NCBI GenBank assembly: GCA_002408465.1
Contig: DHSM01000033.1
Coordinates: forward strand, 1-47,582
From: Firmicutes bacterium UBA5286
GTDB lineage: Bacteria; Bacillota; Proteinivoracia; UBA4975
Reading direction: 5' to 3'
DNA length: 47,582 nucleotides
Shown piece after piece: positions 31,593 to 40,667 of the stretch. The position numbers and the translations under genes were made by a program. The first letter of the stretch is position 1, and every line of letters begins with the position of its first letter. The notes below the pieces were generated by a model. The model worked only from the letters and a program-made list of their open reading frames with translations, did no database searches and had not been told where the DNA came from.

Positions 31593-34206
31593 CCTTTATC
31601 TTGCTGCCCGTACCATCATTCGCAATCTAAAAGAAACTATCCTGATGATTTTTTCAGTTACATTGGCCTTGGCATTGATGCTGGCGGCAACAATCGTCTC
31701 TGTTAACGCCTTGAACTATGAGGTGTTTGAATCGAAGGTAACCAATGGCTGCTGGCATCTTGCCTACTATCTCACCGACCCCGCCGCAATTGTAGAAATC
31801 AACAATAATAACAATGTCGACATTGCGACAGTTGGTTATAGGTTGCTACCCCAAATTCTTCTTGACTCTGACATGTCATTGGAAGTTAACCTCTTTCAAG
31901 AAAGAGTGTTTACAGAGTTTACTCTTCCCCTCATTGAAGGTCAACTACCCCAAAATGCAAACGAAATAATCGTTCCGGATTGGTACCTGCGCAATAAAAA
32001 GCTGTCCCTACCTGCTAGACTGTCCACACCTGAGCAGAAATTTGTCATTACCGGGGTGTATAAGGGACTTGTAACAAGTATAACCGCCGGAAGGGTACAA
32101 GCATATTCCATTATTGAAGCTAATTCCCATCTAATAGTCCCGGAGTTGTTATCAATAGATCCTTCCCCAGATTGTTTGGTGTCTAAGCTGGGGGTAGAAA
32201 TAGACCATGCACCAATATTTGCATATATCAAGCTAGCACCTAAGGCCCCCCTTGGTGAAACTGTGCAACAGTTGGCGTCCATCGAGGGCCTGGAGAGGTT
32301 TCCCTTTAGCGACTTTTTGCTTGGGAACATGGCTATTCCCACATCGCCGGAATATAACGTGGATATGCTTGTAGCCCAACAACAGCCTGGCATAGAAAAC
32401 CCTGAAATCCAAAAAGAGCTATTAGTCCAGAAAACCCTCCCCCTTATTATCAACGGAATCCTCTTGCTCGCTCTTTTCGTCTTGGTTTTTATTTCATACA
32501 GCTTAATAGTAAACAAACAATTACCTGTTCTTGGTATTCTGGCAGCAATTGGCTTAGACCCCAATCAACTGCGTAATACAGTTATTATTCATGCTCTCTT
32601 AATTGGTCTAACATCTCTTCCCACTGGTACATACCTTGGTATCGTGGGATCTAAATTCTTTTTGCAAAATAATTTAGGGAAAGTATACGGAGCCATTGAA
32701 GTACCCATTACTGACATTAGCTTAATTGTAATTATTTCTTTCCTGGCGTTATTTTTCGCTGCCTTGTTACCCGCTATAAAGGCCAGCAAATTATCTCCCA
32801 TTGAGGCCATTGCCGGGAAGGCTAATAGCGGCTCTAACCAAGAGATTGCCTCTCCCCTCCTTAGTTTTAAAAGGTGTCGGAGCAAATTTTCTTTTGCTGT
32901 AATCTACGCTTATAAGAACATTTTTAAACATCTTTTTAGGTTCATCGGCATTATTGCTGCTATTGCCCTGTTGCTAACAGCCTTCACTCCCTTAACTGCT
33001 CAGGTTGAACGGGTTTGGAAGGAAGGTGGCAGGCGTGACACGTATAAATTTGATCACCAAATTCTTGCTACCACTTTTCGTAACTGGATATATTTTCCCT
33101 TAGAAGTCAAAGCAGGGTTTATCGACGAGCTATCTTCGCTTTCTTCTGTGGAATCGGTGTATTGCCATTACTCCGTCTACAACAGGCGAGAGGAAAATAG
33201 CTACGATTACGATTGGAGACTTGATGATGATGACATCACAACTCAAGGGAAAAGGGTTTTTGAGCTCTGTGATTCTTCATTAGATAGAAGAAATCAACCG
33301 GAAAACTTCAGTTTTATTAATGGTGGTGTCAGCGGCTACGGTAACTCAGAACTTTTACTGGCAAAAGAATTTCTTATTGAAGGCAGTATCGATATCGAGA
33401 AGATGTCTACAGAACCTGTTATTTTATTACCCAAGTATATTACCTGGTTTAGCAATACTGACCTTCCCTACACCAAGCTTGAGGTTGGCGATAAGATTGT
33501 CTTAGTGGAGAACACTAATGTAGACGGGGATTATATTCCCATTAAAGAGTATATTTTCACCATCGGTGGTTTTTTGAATTCACTTCCCTTTGGGCAAGTG
33601 TCCGGTACAAGTAGTGGCTTTGTTGGCGTTATGCACCGGAATCAGTTAATGAAACTAGGGACCAAAGAAAAAGGACTGTTTGAAATCTTTGTAAAGGACA
33701 AAAAAGGGGTAAATGCGTATCCCGAGTTAAGAAGACTTTGTGATGTCCACGGACTGCCTGTGATTAGTCTAAAGGATGATATAGAGTATCAAGAAAGCCA
33801 ACATGAGGCACAGTTATTTCAAATGGCTTTATACAGTATCTTTTCCATCCTCGGGGCCATCATATTTTTGATACTATTCAATTTGGTGTTCTCGAGTATT
33901 ATTGCCCGCAAATCCGAATTCGCCATGTTAGCGGCCTTGGGCATGGAAAATAGGCAAGTATTCGTATCTGTGTTAACTGAATCATACTCCTACGGTTTAA
34001 TCGGTTGTTGTTTTGGGATTACAGGAGGAATTGCCATCCTGATAAAAAACTACAGCCATGGAGATATAATGACCATTCCGCAAATTATCCCCTGGACACA
34101 CATTGCTGCAGGTGCAGGATTAGTATTCATTGCCTGCACAGTTGCGGGACTCTCAAGCCTATCCTTTGTCCTCAACCGCCTATCAATTAGAGATGTTAAA
34201 AAGTAA
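31582..34206 (+). CDS. Large double-FtsX ABC transporter permease
   Basis: An 874-aa permease with about eight membrane helices in two FtsX-like halves: a first helix near residues 18-42, three at about 295-405, one at about 455-475, and three near the C-terminus (SIFSILGAIIFLILFNLVFS onward). Two large extracellular domains lie between them (about 45-290 and 480-745). Such duplicated MacB/FtsX architectures handle substrates outside the membrane rather than passing them through a channel. The ATG follows GGAG at 6 nt. It is the last gene of the cassette; a perfect terminator overlaps its stop codon. Its substrate is plausibly the secreted protein, by context only. Confidence 0.9.
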   Translation: MAISLYLAARTIIRNLKETILMIFSVTLALALMLAATIVSVNALNYEVFESKVTNGCWHLAYYLTDPAAIVEINNNNNVDIATVGYRLLPQILLDSDMSLEVNLFQERVFTEFTLPLIEGQLPQNANEIIVPDWYLRNKKLSLPARLSTPEQKFVITGVYKGLVTSITAGRVQAYSIIEANSHLIVPELLSIDPSPDCLVSKLGVEIDHAPIFAYIKLAPKAPLGETVQQLASIEGLERFPFSDFLLGNMAIPTSPEYNVDMLVAQQQPGIENPEIQKELLVQKTLPLIINGILLLALFVLVFISYSLIVNKQLPVLGILAAIGLDPNQLRNTVIIHALLIGLTSLPTGTYLGIVGSKFFLQNNLGKVYGAIEVPITDISLIVIISFLALFFAALLPAIKASKLSPIEAIAGKANSGSNQEIASPLLSFKRCRSKFSFAVIYAYKNIFKHLFRFIGIIAAIALLLTAFTPLTAQVERVWKEGGRRDTYKFDHQILATTFRNWIYFPLEVKAGFIDELSSLSSVESVYCHYSVYNRREENSYDYDWRLDDDDITTQGKRVFELCDSSLDRRNQPENFSFINGGVSGYGNSELLLAKEFLIEGSIDIEKMSTEPVILLPKYITWFSNTDLPYTKLEVGDKIVLVENTNVDGDYIPIKEYIFTIGGFLNSLPFGQVSGTSSGFVGVMHRNQLMKLGTKEKGLFEIFVKDKKGVNAYPELRRLCDVHGLPVISLKDDIEYQESQHEAQLFQMALYSIFSILGAIIFLILFNLVFSSIIARKSEFAMLAALGMENRQVFVSVLTESYSYGLIGCCFGITGGIAILIKNYSHGDIMTIPQIIPWTHIAAGAGLVFIACTVAGLSSLSFVLNRLSIRDVKK

Positions 34207-34226
34207 AACCGCCGCCAGGCGGTTTT
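34205..34226. terminator. Bidirectional terminator closing the cassette
   Basis: A perfect 9-bp stem AAAACCGCC / GGCGGTTTT with tetraloop, between the convergent permease and spoIIP genes. Confidence 0.85.
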
Positions 34227-34239
34227 TGGTTTCCAAGGG

Positions 34240-35397
34240 CTAGTGCTGATCGTCGTCTTCACGATTTTTTAAACTAATCTTAAACAAATCGCCGAACTCA
34301 CCTTGAGTAAAGCCTTTTAGTTTCTTCTTCATTTCCTCCCAGCTGCCGGCGCTGATATAAAGGAAGGCCCCGCCGCCAACGATGACAATGGCCAGCAACC
34401 AGAGAATTGTGCGCCAGACAGTGCCGCCGCTGGCGGTAGCTGCAGGTTTTTCCGTTTGCTCGGCAGCTTCGGCGCTGCCATATAAGGTAGTGGTAAGGAC
34501 ATCGGCAAATTTAGTCACCGATTCCTCCGCCCCATTCTTGTCATTTTCATGGGTGCCAACCTCAATCAGCAGGGAGTGGGGAGACATATCCTGGTTGTAG
34601 TTGCCCTTGGCAGCGAAAATTCCCTTGACCAGCCCGGGATACTGTTCATCGGCAACTGCTTTCAATTTCTCAGCAAATTCCTGATTTGCCGCCTGATTTT
34701 GGTTCTGCCTGCCCACTACCAGCTGGATTTGCACCATGCCGTTTTCCAGATATTCCTCGGCATCTATGGCATCCCGGTGCACATCAATAACTGCATCGAC
34801 ACCATCACTGAGGAGTTCTTGGGCAGTATCCCGAGACCGCTTATAGGCGTTGGAATCATGGGGGACATGGGTTTCTTTGGACTGAACTGCGTTTACCCCG
34901 TCCTCTTCGAGACCGGCGCTTAAAGATTCGGCCACATCGATAATCCCCCCGCCTTCAGGCAGACTGTCGGTGCCGTCATTGGGCACATAGGACTCGGCCC
35001 CATGGGTGGAGTAGATGCCGATTTTCTTCTCAGTGGTTTCCTGCTGCTGGACAGGCGCTGCCGGGGCAAAGGTCCCCAGGATTAAGGCCCGAACCCGCTG
35101 CAACCAAGATTGGCCACCTTCGCCGGTGAGTTTGGCTGTTGCCTCATCCCCTTCGACGTCAAAGACAACCCAGCGGCGATTGTCCATGCCAATCCAGCGG
35201 TCACCCACATGGACATGACGGGCGGTGCGCATGAGCACATTGCCCTGCTCATCAGTAATTGTATAGACGCCGCCATCATCCCGGGTATCCAAATTGATTA
35301 AGTCAAAAAATTCTTCCACTGGATCTTTCTCGGCCCCCGCCGGGAACTGGTTGAAGACCAGGAACAGTGCCAATGCCGTCAGAAGTAACCGTCTCAA
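34240..35397 (-). CDS. spoIIP: Stage II sporulation protein P
   Basis: About 385 aa. SpoIIP is a peptidoglycan amidase/endopeptidase that, with SpoIID and SpoIIM, drives engulfment of the forespore. Seen here are the catalytic-domain features IYSTHGAESYVP, VIDVHRDAI and SLLIEVGTHENDKNGAEES. The N-terminus has a signal or anchor helix, and a C-terminal membrane helix (WRTILWLLAIVIVGGGAFLY) ends in a short charged tail, which is unusual compared with Bacillus SpoIIP. I chose the TTG at 35397 because AGAGGAGG lies 7 nt upstream; it is 13 bp after the DUF1614 gene. This shows the organism can sporulate or recently could. Confidence 0.88.
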   Translation of the reverse strand: MRRLLLTALALFLVFNQFPAGAEKDPVEEFFDLINLDTRDDGGVYTITDEQGNVLMRTARHVHVGDRWIGMDNRRWVVFDVEGDEATAKLTGEGGQSWLQRVRALILGTFAPAAPVQQQETTEKKIGIYSTHGAESYVPNDGTDSLPEGGGIIDVAESLSAGLEEDGVNAVQSKETHVPHDSNAYKRSRDTAQELLSDGVDAVIDVHRDAIDAEEYLENGMVQIQLVVGRQNQNQAANQEFAEKLKAVADEQYPGLVKGIFAAKGNYNQDMSPHSLLIEVGTHENDKNGAEESVTKFADVLTTTLYGSAEAAEQTEKPAATASGGTVWRTILWLLAIVIVGGGAFLYISAGSWEEMKKKLKGFTQGEFGDLFKISLKNREDDDQH

Positions 35398-35410
35398 TGG
35401 AATGCCTCCT

Positions 35411-36100
35411 CTACTCTTCATCGTCATCACCTTTTTTAAACTTGACGACATTGGGACGGCGAAGGCCCTGGGTTAGACTGTCCGACTCATGCTCTGCCGG
35501 TCCCCCCTGGATTCTCTCAAGGGATTCGCCAAAGACTTCCGCCAGGCCTACCGCTAGGATGCCGACGATTACTACGCTGTCAAAAAAACCGGCGCCGCCA
35601 ATAGTGACGGACCCTTTGCCGCCGGTTAGGGCTACCTCCACCCGGGAGACGATGTCCACGAGGATCATTGACCCTACGCCGGCAATAAAGGCCGAGCGCC
35701 GGGAGCGGCCGGCAATATAACCGGCGGCTGCTGCCAGAATAGCATACAAGTACATGGGATCAATGGGGAAGGGAAAAAGCGGCGTGGCCGGCACCAGTTT
35801 GCTGACCCCGTATACTACTGCCGTTGTCACCAGGGTAGCCACCACAGACCGGACTTTTTCTTTTGTGGAACCGGCCTTAACAAAGAGGTATACAGCCAGA
35901 ATGCCTGGGACGACAGCGCCGCCTAGGTTGACTGCCACATTGGCAGTGATGGGGATTTCGGGCAGGAAATTGCCCAGAGCCATGGCGGCAATAAAGAGCA
36001 GGGCCTCCCGGTCAGTGAGGCGCATCCGGTCCAGCACCCGCTGGGCCACGCCTGCGTAGATTAAAACAGCAACGATTACAAGCAAAGTCAATCCTACCAT
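35411..36100 (-). CDS. DUF1614 membrane protein
   Basis: About 229 aa with about six or seven helices. The start GLTLLVIVAVLIYAGVAQR, then RMRLTDREALLFIAAMALGN, fits the DUF1614 family, often encoded next to sporulation genes in clostridia. Its function is unknown. The charged C-terminal tail is cytoplasmic. The true start is the ATG at 36100, after AAAGGAGA; a longer frame reads back through the terminator and has a nonsensical Arg/Asn-rich N-terminus. It is first in an operon with spoIIP. Confidence 0.85.
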   Translation of the reverse strand: MVGLTLLVIVAVLIYAGVAQRVLDRMRLTDREALLFIAAMALGNFLPEIPITANVAVNLGGAVVPGILAVYLFVKAGSTKEKVRSVVATLVTTAVVYGVSKLVPATPLFPFPIDPMYLYAILAAAAGYIAGRSRRSAFIAGVGSMILVDIVSRVEVALTGGKGSVTIGGAGFFDSVVIVGILAVGLAEVFGESLERIQGGPAEHESDSLTQGLRRPNVVKFKKGDDDEE

Positions 36101-36122
36101 AGCTGGCTCTCCTTTACTGCAG

Positions 36123-36128
36123 ATTATA
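36123..36128 (-). promoter_or_regulatory. -10 box of the DUF1614-spoIIP operon
   Basis: TATAAT on the minus strand, about 23 bp before the DUF1614 ATG; no convincing -35 is seen, so the sigma factor is unclear. Confidence 0.35.
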
Positions 36129-36173
36129 CCTTTAAAGTAACCGGATTTTGCAAACTCAATACCCTGGCAACAA

Positions 36174-36200
36174 AAAAAGGAGAGGCGAACTCTCCTTTTT
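36174..36200 (-). terminator. Terminator after the coiled-coil protein gene
   Basis: An 11-bp stem AAAAAGGAGAG / CTCTCCTTTTT with a 5-nt loop, followed on the minus strand by more T. It separates the coiled-coil gene from DUF1614-spoIIP. Confidence 0.85.
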
Positions 36201-36206
36201 ACGAAA

Positions 36207-37802
36207 TTAGTTTTCCGGCTGCTCCGGTTCTTCAGCTGGCACCTGTGCTTCCGGTTGCTCAGGTTCTTCCCCGGGGATTTCCACCGCCGGTTCCGGCGCC
36301 GGTTCCGCCTCTGGGGCTGGTTCCGCCAGGGGTTCTGGTTCTGCCGGAGGCGCTGGCTGCGCTTCAAGCTTCTCTTCTTTCGCCGACATCAGCTCGGCAA
36401 AGAGATTGGCATGTTTTTTGTCCAGCTTGCCCTGGTCGATGAGGTTGGTGAGGCCGGTTTTAGCGCCGGCGAGGAAATCTTCCTGGGCCAGGAGGTTGGC
36501 AGCTATGAGCCGGTCAGCCAATTCACTGCCGGGCAGCATTTTTTCCAGCATGCCGGCCAGATGTTCCGCCAGTTTTGAGGCCGGTTTAAAGGGCAGGTTG
36601 AGGCCGCCAAACAAACCGCTGACGGCGCCGATTATTCCCCGGCTTCCCAAAGACTGGGACGGGAAGACCTTCCAGCGTCCGCCGGGATAGCGGGCGGCAA
36701 AAAATACTGCGTTATGAGCTTTGGCGCAGCGCTCATTAGATATTTCCACAGTGGCGGCAAGGACCCGCTCCGGCTGCTGCTGATAGGCGTCCATGCGCTT
36801 TTCATAGCCTTTGCCAAAGCCCTCCATTGCGCTGTCCAGGCGCTTAAGCCGGTTTTCAAAAGCAGCCATGCGTTTAGCCAGTTCGGCTTTGTGCTCCTGA
36901 ATTTTGGCGTTTTGCTGCTTTTCAAACTCCCGGAAAGCTCCCTCAATTTCTTGGTTCTTCCTGGCCAAAGCCTTGTCAATTTCTGCAAGACTCTTTTCGG
37001 CGGTTTTTATTTGCTCCCGCCAGTAATTATCTGCCTTTTCCTTATAGCCTTCCTGAAAGCGCTCCAACTCGGCTTGGAGCATTTCCCGGCGCTGTTTGAA
37101 ATCTTCAGCGGCAGCTGTCAAATCAGCGTCAGTTTCACTGCGTTTGGCGGCAATTGCCGTCTCCACCTGGCTGGTCAAGTCTTCCAGGGAATTAGCTCCG
37201 GCTTCCTTATCCTCCTCCGAATACTCCTGAATCTTTGCCCCTAGGACATCCCTGTGGGCGTAAGCCTTTTGCTTAAACTCAGTCCACGCTTCAGCGGCCT
37301 CTGTATAAGCTGCCAGCTGTTGGCTAAGCTGATCCAGAGCTTCCTCGGGGTGGGCCTTTTGTTCCAAGCCTGCCAGCAATGTTTCGTCCTCCCCGTCTAA
37401 TAAGGGAGCCACTTGGTCAGGCTGGGTGATGAGGCCGGGGAAATTCAATGTAGAAGGAGTGAAGTTAGTGACTTCCCTGGTCCACTGCTGACAAAGGTCG
37501 AGAAAAGCTTCTTCGCCGGTTTCGGGATCCAGTTCCAGCTCCGGAATGGTTGGCGCCAGGGCAAACGGAATGTTCCCCGACACCAGGCCTTGGAGATCAA
37601 AAACCAGGCAGCGGCCGCTGGTCTCACCGGGAGCCCAAGTTACAGTCTTCAGGGGAAAACCAAAGCGGGCTAAAATCTCAATGGGTTCATACTGCTTGCG
37701 GCCAAACAGGCCCTTGCTCTTGCGTTCACCAAGGGCCAGCCCTAAAGCGGCTGCAGCTTCTATCTTTGCTGATGAGGGAAGTAAATCTACGACAAAGGGC
37801 AT
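36207..37802 (-). CDS. Coiled-coil protein with Pro/Glu-rich tail, unknown function
   Basis: A 531-aa protein without a recognised family. Residues ~1-120 are globular (PFVVDLLPSSAKIEAAAALG). About 165-345 is a long charged coiled coil (EDFKQRREMLQAELERFQEG, EKSLAEIDKALARKNQEIEG). A second globular segment (~350-475) contains GSRGIIGAVSGLFGGLNLPF, a short possible amphipathic or membrane-contacting stretch. The last ~50 residues are Pro/Glu/Ala repeats. No signal peptide. The ATG follows AGGAGG at 8 nt. It is divergent from the NERD gene. A structural or scaffolding role is possible but unproven. Confidence 0.7.
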   Translation of the reverse strand: MPFVVDLLPSSAKIEAAAALGLALGERKSKGLFGRKQYEPIEILARFGFPLKTVTWAPGETSGRCLVFDLQGLVSGNIPFALAPTIPELELDPETGEEAFLDLCQQWTREVTNFTPSTLNFPGLITQPDQVAPLLDGEDETLLAGLEQKAHPEEALDQLSQQLAAYTEAAEAWTEFKQKAYAHRDVLGAKIQEYSEEDKEAGANSLEDLTSQVETAIAAKRSETDADLTAAAEDFKQRREMLQAELERFQEGYKEKADNYWREQIKTAEKSLAEIDKALARKNQEIEGAFREFEKQQNAKIQEHKAELAKRMAAFENRLKRLDSAMEGFGKGYEKRMDAYQQQPERVLAATVEISNERCAKAHNAVFFAARYPGGRWKVFPSQSLGSRGIIGAVSGLFGGLNLPFKPASKLAEHLAGMLEKMLPGSELADRLIAANLLAQEDFLAGAKTGLTNLIDQGKLDKKHANLFAELMSAKEEKLEAQPAPPAEPEPLAEPAPEAEPAPEPAVEIPGEEPEQPEAQVPAEEPEQPEN

Positions 37803-37852
37803 TCAATACACCTCCTGTGTTAATATTCTCTATTGGGGAAATGTTTTCCTGC

Positions 37853-37858
37853 TATAAT
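37853..37858 (+). promoter_or_regulatory. -10 box upstream of the NERD gene
   Basis: TATAAT about 75 bp before the NERD ATG in the 131-bp divergent region. No good -35 was found. Confidence 0.35.
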
Positions 37859-37933
37859 ATGTTTGTCCCAGATAACTTATTCCTGAAGGAAGAGGGACAA
37901 GATAAGGCGAATACAGCTGGGGGAGGAAGAATC

Positions 37934-38785
37934 ATGGCAAAAATATATCACAGACATCGTTATCATGGCGCGAAATTGCTGGGCAGAAAGGTCCTGCGCA
38001 AGCTGGTCTCTGTCTCTCAGCCCCTGGCCTTTGTCTTGGCGGGAGCCTACCTGTTGCTGCCCTGGCTGAAGAAGATGGAGCCCCTGCGGCCAGGGTTGCT
38101 GGTTATCGCCGCCCTGTCAATTCCGACTGCATTTGTCTGGCGGGCTCAGGCCAGAAAACTGGCCACCGCCATGGATATAATGGCCGCCGGCCATGACGGG
38201 GAAGGTGCAGTGGCAAGACTCCTGGCCAAACTGCCCCGGGAATGGGCGGTGCTGAACAACCTGGCTCTGCGGGCAGGGGGACCGATTGTGCAAATTGATC
38301 ACCTGGTCATCAGCCCTTCGGGTGTGTTGTTTGTCCTGGAAACCAAGGCCCAGAAGGGAAAAATCATCCCTAGGGCTGCCGGCAAGTGGCAGGTTGAACG
38401 CAGAGGCCAGATTCGTTCTATTGCCAACCCCGTTGAGCAAAACCGGTCCCAGGTCAAAGCCTGTCAACTGCTGTTGGCCAAGTTAAAATCGGGTCTGGCC
38501 TGCAGGGGCCTGGTAGTCATGACCGAGGCTACGGCCGTGGCCGACTGGCCCATAGTTGCTGCCCCTGACCTCTGTCAATATTTGCTCACGGCAAACTGCG
38601 GCAGAAAGCAAACTATGTCCAGAAAAGAAACCCGGGATCTGGCCAAGGGGTTAATGACCTTTCAGGTCAGGGGAAAGGCCAGCTGGCAAAAGGGGTATCA
38701 ATACTTTATGACCTTTGTCTTGACTGTGCTTTTGCCCCTGCTTCTCTATGTGGTCATTGCAGCCCTGGCATTTAAACAGGCGTAG
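37934..38785 (+). CDS. NERD (nuclease-related) domain membrane protein
   Basis: About 283 aa. Two hydrophobic segments near residues 30-75, then a NERD domain: HDGEGAVARLLAKLPREWAV, NNLALRAGGPIVQIDHLVIS, GVLFVLETKAQKGKI. The Asp and Glu-x-Lys residues match the nuclease-like catalytic pattern of NERD proteins. A C-terminal helix (VLTVLLPLLLYVVIAALAF) follows. The family is linked with DNA or nucleic-acid processing, but the substrate is unknown. The ATG at 37934 has GGAGG at 7 nt. It overlaps by 14 bp, tail to tail, with the DUF2726 gene. Confidence 0.85.
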   Translation: MAKIYHRHRYHGAKLLGRKVLRKLVSVSQPLAFVLAGAYLLLPWLKKMEPLRPGLLVIAALSIPTAFVWRAQARKLATAMDIMAAGHDGEGAVARLLAKLPREWAVLNNLALRAGGPIVQIDHLVISPSGVLFVLETKAQKGKIIPRAAGKWQVERRGQIRSIANPVEQNRSQVKACQLLLAKLKSGLACRGLVVMTEATAVADWPIVAAPDLCQYLLTANCGRKQTMSRKETRDLAKGLMTFQVRGKASWQKGYQYFMTFVLTVLLPLLLYVVIAALAFKQA

Positions 38786-39287
38786 AGTTTTCCGGCTTTG
38801 CGCTTAAAGCAATAACCTGCTCCAAAGCATGGCGCAGCAATTCCACATGCTGGTAATGGTCAGAAGGCAGCCAGAGCAGGGGCAGACCGGCCTCAGTGAG
38901 AATCTTTTGGAAAGTGGGGTCTTTGCCCAAAGCCCATAAGGCATTTTGCTCCTGGCATTCAAACTGGACCACTGCCACCGGCTTAAAGAACTTTTCTTCC
39001 AGTATGGCAAAATCTGCCCAGCGCTTGTCCAGCCATGCCTGCATATCCTTGCGGTCCTCGCCTTCTATCTGCACTAACGCCGCTAGGGGAACTTTTGCCA
39101 GCACCATGTACTCTTGTCCCACGGCCTTTTGCAGGGCCAGCCAGAACTTGCGGCGCTGGCCGCTGACGAAGAAGCGCTGGACCTGGAAAGTGGCAGGGGG
39201 AACATCGGCGCGCAGCAACAGAAAGGTAAGCACCATAACGATAGCGAAGACAATTCCGGCCAGTATTAGCCAGTGAAGGATATCCAT
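38772..39287 (-). CDS. DUF2726 (nuclease-like) protein with N-terminal membrane helix
   Basis: About 171 aa. The N-terminal helix (DILHWLILAGIVFAIVMVLT) is followed by a domain with AKVPLAALVQIEGEDRKDMQ, RWADFAILEEKFFKPVAVVQF and HYQHVELLRHALEQVI, fitting DUF2726, a restriction-endonuclease-like family. The Asp and the ExK-like acidic residues are partly conserved. The ATG at 39287 follows GGAGG at 9 nt. It is convergent with NERD and has overlapping 3' ends. Confidence 0.75.
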   Translation of the reverse strand: MDILHWLILAGIVFAIVMVLTFLLLRADVPPATFQVQRFFVSGQRRKFWLALQKAVGQEYMVLAKVPLAALVQIEGEDRKDMQAWLDKRWADFAILEEKFFKPVAVVQFECQEQNALWALGKDPTFQKILTEAGLPLLWLPSDHYQHVELLRHALEQVIALSAKPENSTPV

Positions 39288-39355
39288 CCCGGCATCCCTC
39301 CTTGGCGTTAATCTTCGGCAAAAAAGGCCAAATTCCTTTTTCAGGGAAAGAATTC

Positions 39356-39385
39356 TTGACAACTTTGAACTTGATGGGGCATAAT
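39356..39385 (+). promoter_or_regulatory. Promoter of the trpS T-box transcript
   Basis: TTGACA (39356-39361) and CATAAT (39380-39385) are 18 bp apart, just before the T-box leader. Confidence 0.75.
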
Positions 39386-39391
39386 AGGGAA

Positions 39392-39606
39392 AAGGCAATG
39401 AGGCAGAAGAGTAACTTGATTTACTGCACAAAGCGAGCCGGCGCTAAGGTGAGAGGTCCGGCTGCAGTAGCCAGGTGAATGGGCTGCTAAGCCGCCGGGA
39501 GGTAATGCCCGGCCGGGTCCCTCCGTTACGGGAAGCGAGTGCGCAGACGCTGCGAATTCGGGTGGTACCGCGGAAGAACTCCGTCCCGACTGAGGACGGG
39601 GTTTTT
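39392..39606 (+). promoter_or_regulatory. T-box riboswitch (tryptophan) of trpS
   Basis: The T-box core GGGTGGTACCGCGG (39560-39573) precedes a CCGTCC / GGACGG terminator with a T-run. The specifier position after GTGAA holds TGG (39480-39482), the Trp codon. Uncharged tRNA-Trp should favour antitermination. Confidence 0.93.
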
Positions 39607-39632
39607 GTTGTCTATAAAAGGAGTGAGTGAAA

Positions 39633-40607
39633 ATGAAAAGAGTTTTTTCCGGTGTGCAGCCTTCGGGGGTACTGACCCTGGGCAATTACCTGGGAGCGAT
39701 AAAGAACTTTGTCCGGGTGCAAAATGAATATGAGTGCTTCTTCTGTGTGGTTGACCTCCATGCCCTGACAGTGCCCCAGGAACCTTTAATCTTGCGCCAA
39801 AACGTGCGCCAGACTGCGGCATTATTTTTAGCTGCGGGAATCGACCCGGCCAAGGCGACGATTTTTGTCCAGTCCCGGGTAAGCGCCCATGCCGAACTGG
39901 CATGGCTGCTCCAGTGCCTGACGGGATTTGGCGAGTTGGGCCGCATGACTCAGTTTAAAGAAAAGTCCCAGGGCAAGGAGTCCTTTTCCGCCGGGTTGTA
40001 TACTTACCCAACCTTGATGGCTGCAGATATTCTCCTTTACGATGCGGAATATGTGCCGGTGGGCGAGGATCAGAAACAGCACCTGGAGCTGACCAGGGAT
40101 CTTGCCCAGCGCTTCAACCGCCGTTACGGAGAACTCCTGGTGGTTCCCGAGCCCATGATTGGCAAGGTGGGCGCCCGGATTATGGCTCTGGATGATCCCA
40201 CTGCCAAGATGAGCAAATCCAGTCCCACTCCGGCCAGCTACATTTCTATGCTGGATTCCCCCGAGATAATCACCAAGAAGCTCAAGCGGGCAGTTACCGA
40301 TGCCGGCACCGAGGTGCGCTATGACCCGGAAGAAAAGGCCGGAGTCAGCAACCTCCTCTCCATACTTTCCCTGTGTTCCGGCAAGACAATTCCCCAACTG
40401 GAGGCGGAATTTACCGGCAAGGGCTACGGGCACCTGAAAATTGCCGCTGCCGAAGCGGTGATTGCCGAGCTTGCCCCCATCCAGCAGCGCTACCAGGATA
40501 TTATGACCGGCGGCGGACTGGAGGAGATTCTCGACCAGGGAAGCAATAAAGCAGCAAGTATTGCCGCCCCCGCCTTGTTCCGGGTGCAACAGGCCATGGG
40601 CCTTTAA
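39633..40607 (+). CDS. trpS: Tryptophanyl-tRNA synthetase
   Basis: About 324 aa, class I synthetase. The HIGH-like signature is TLGNYLGAIKNF; PTLMAADILLYDAEYVPVGE is the Trp/ATP site region; and KMSKS is TAKMSKSSPTPASYISML. It charges tRNA-Trp. The ATG at 39633 lies 9 nt after GGAG. It is controlled by a tryptophan-specific T-box, the only gene on that transcript. Confidence 0.97.
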   Translation: MKRVFSGVQPSGVLTLGNYLGAIKNFVRVQNEYECFFCVVDLHALTVPQEPLILRQNVRQTAALFLAAGIDPAKATIFVQSRVSAHAELAWLLQCLTGFGELGRMTQFKEKSQGKESFSAGLYTYPTLMAADILLYDAEYVPVGEDQKQHLELTRDLAQRFNRRYGELLVVPEPMIGKVGARIMALDDPTAKMSKSSPTPASYISMLDSPEIITKKLKRAVTDAGTEVRYDPEEKAGVSNLLSILSLCSGKTIPQLEAEFTGKGYGHLKIAAAEAVIAELAPIQQRYQDIMTGGGLEEILDQGSNKAASIAAPALFRVQQAMGL

Positions 40608-40667
40608 AACAAACTGTGGACTGTTTTCGACACCAGTTTTCAAAAATCTAAGCCCGTCTTTATAAGA

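Noticed and set aside
36100..36367. N-terminal extension of the DUF1614 protein
   Set aside because: Arg/Asn-rich translation of a terminator and intergenic sequence; the ATG at 36100 has a good ribosome site.
37550..37933. Long N-terminal extension of the NERD protein
   Set aside because: It is antisense to the coiled-coil gene; the ATG at 37934 follows a GGAGG site.
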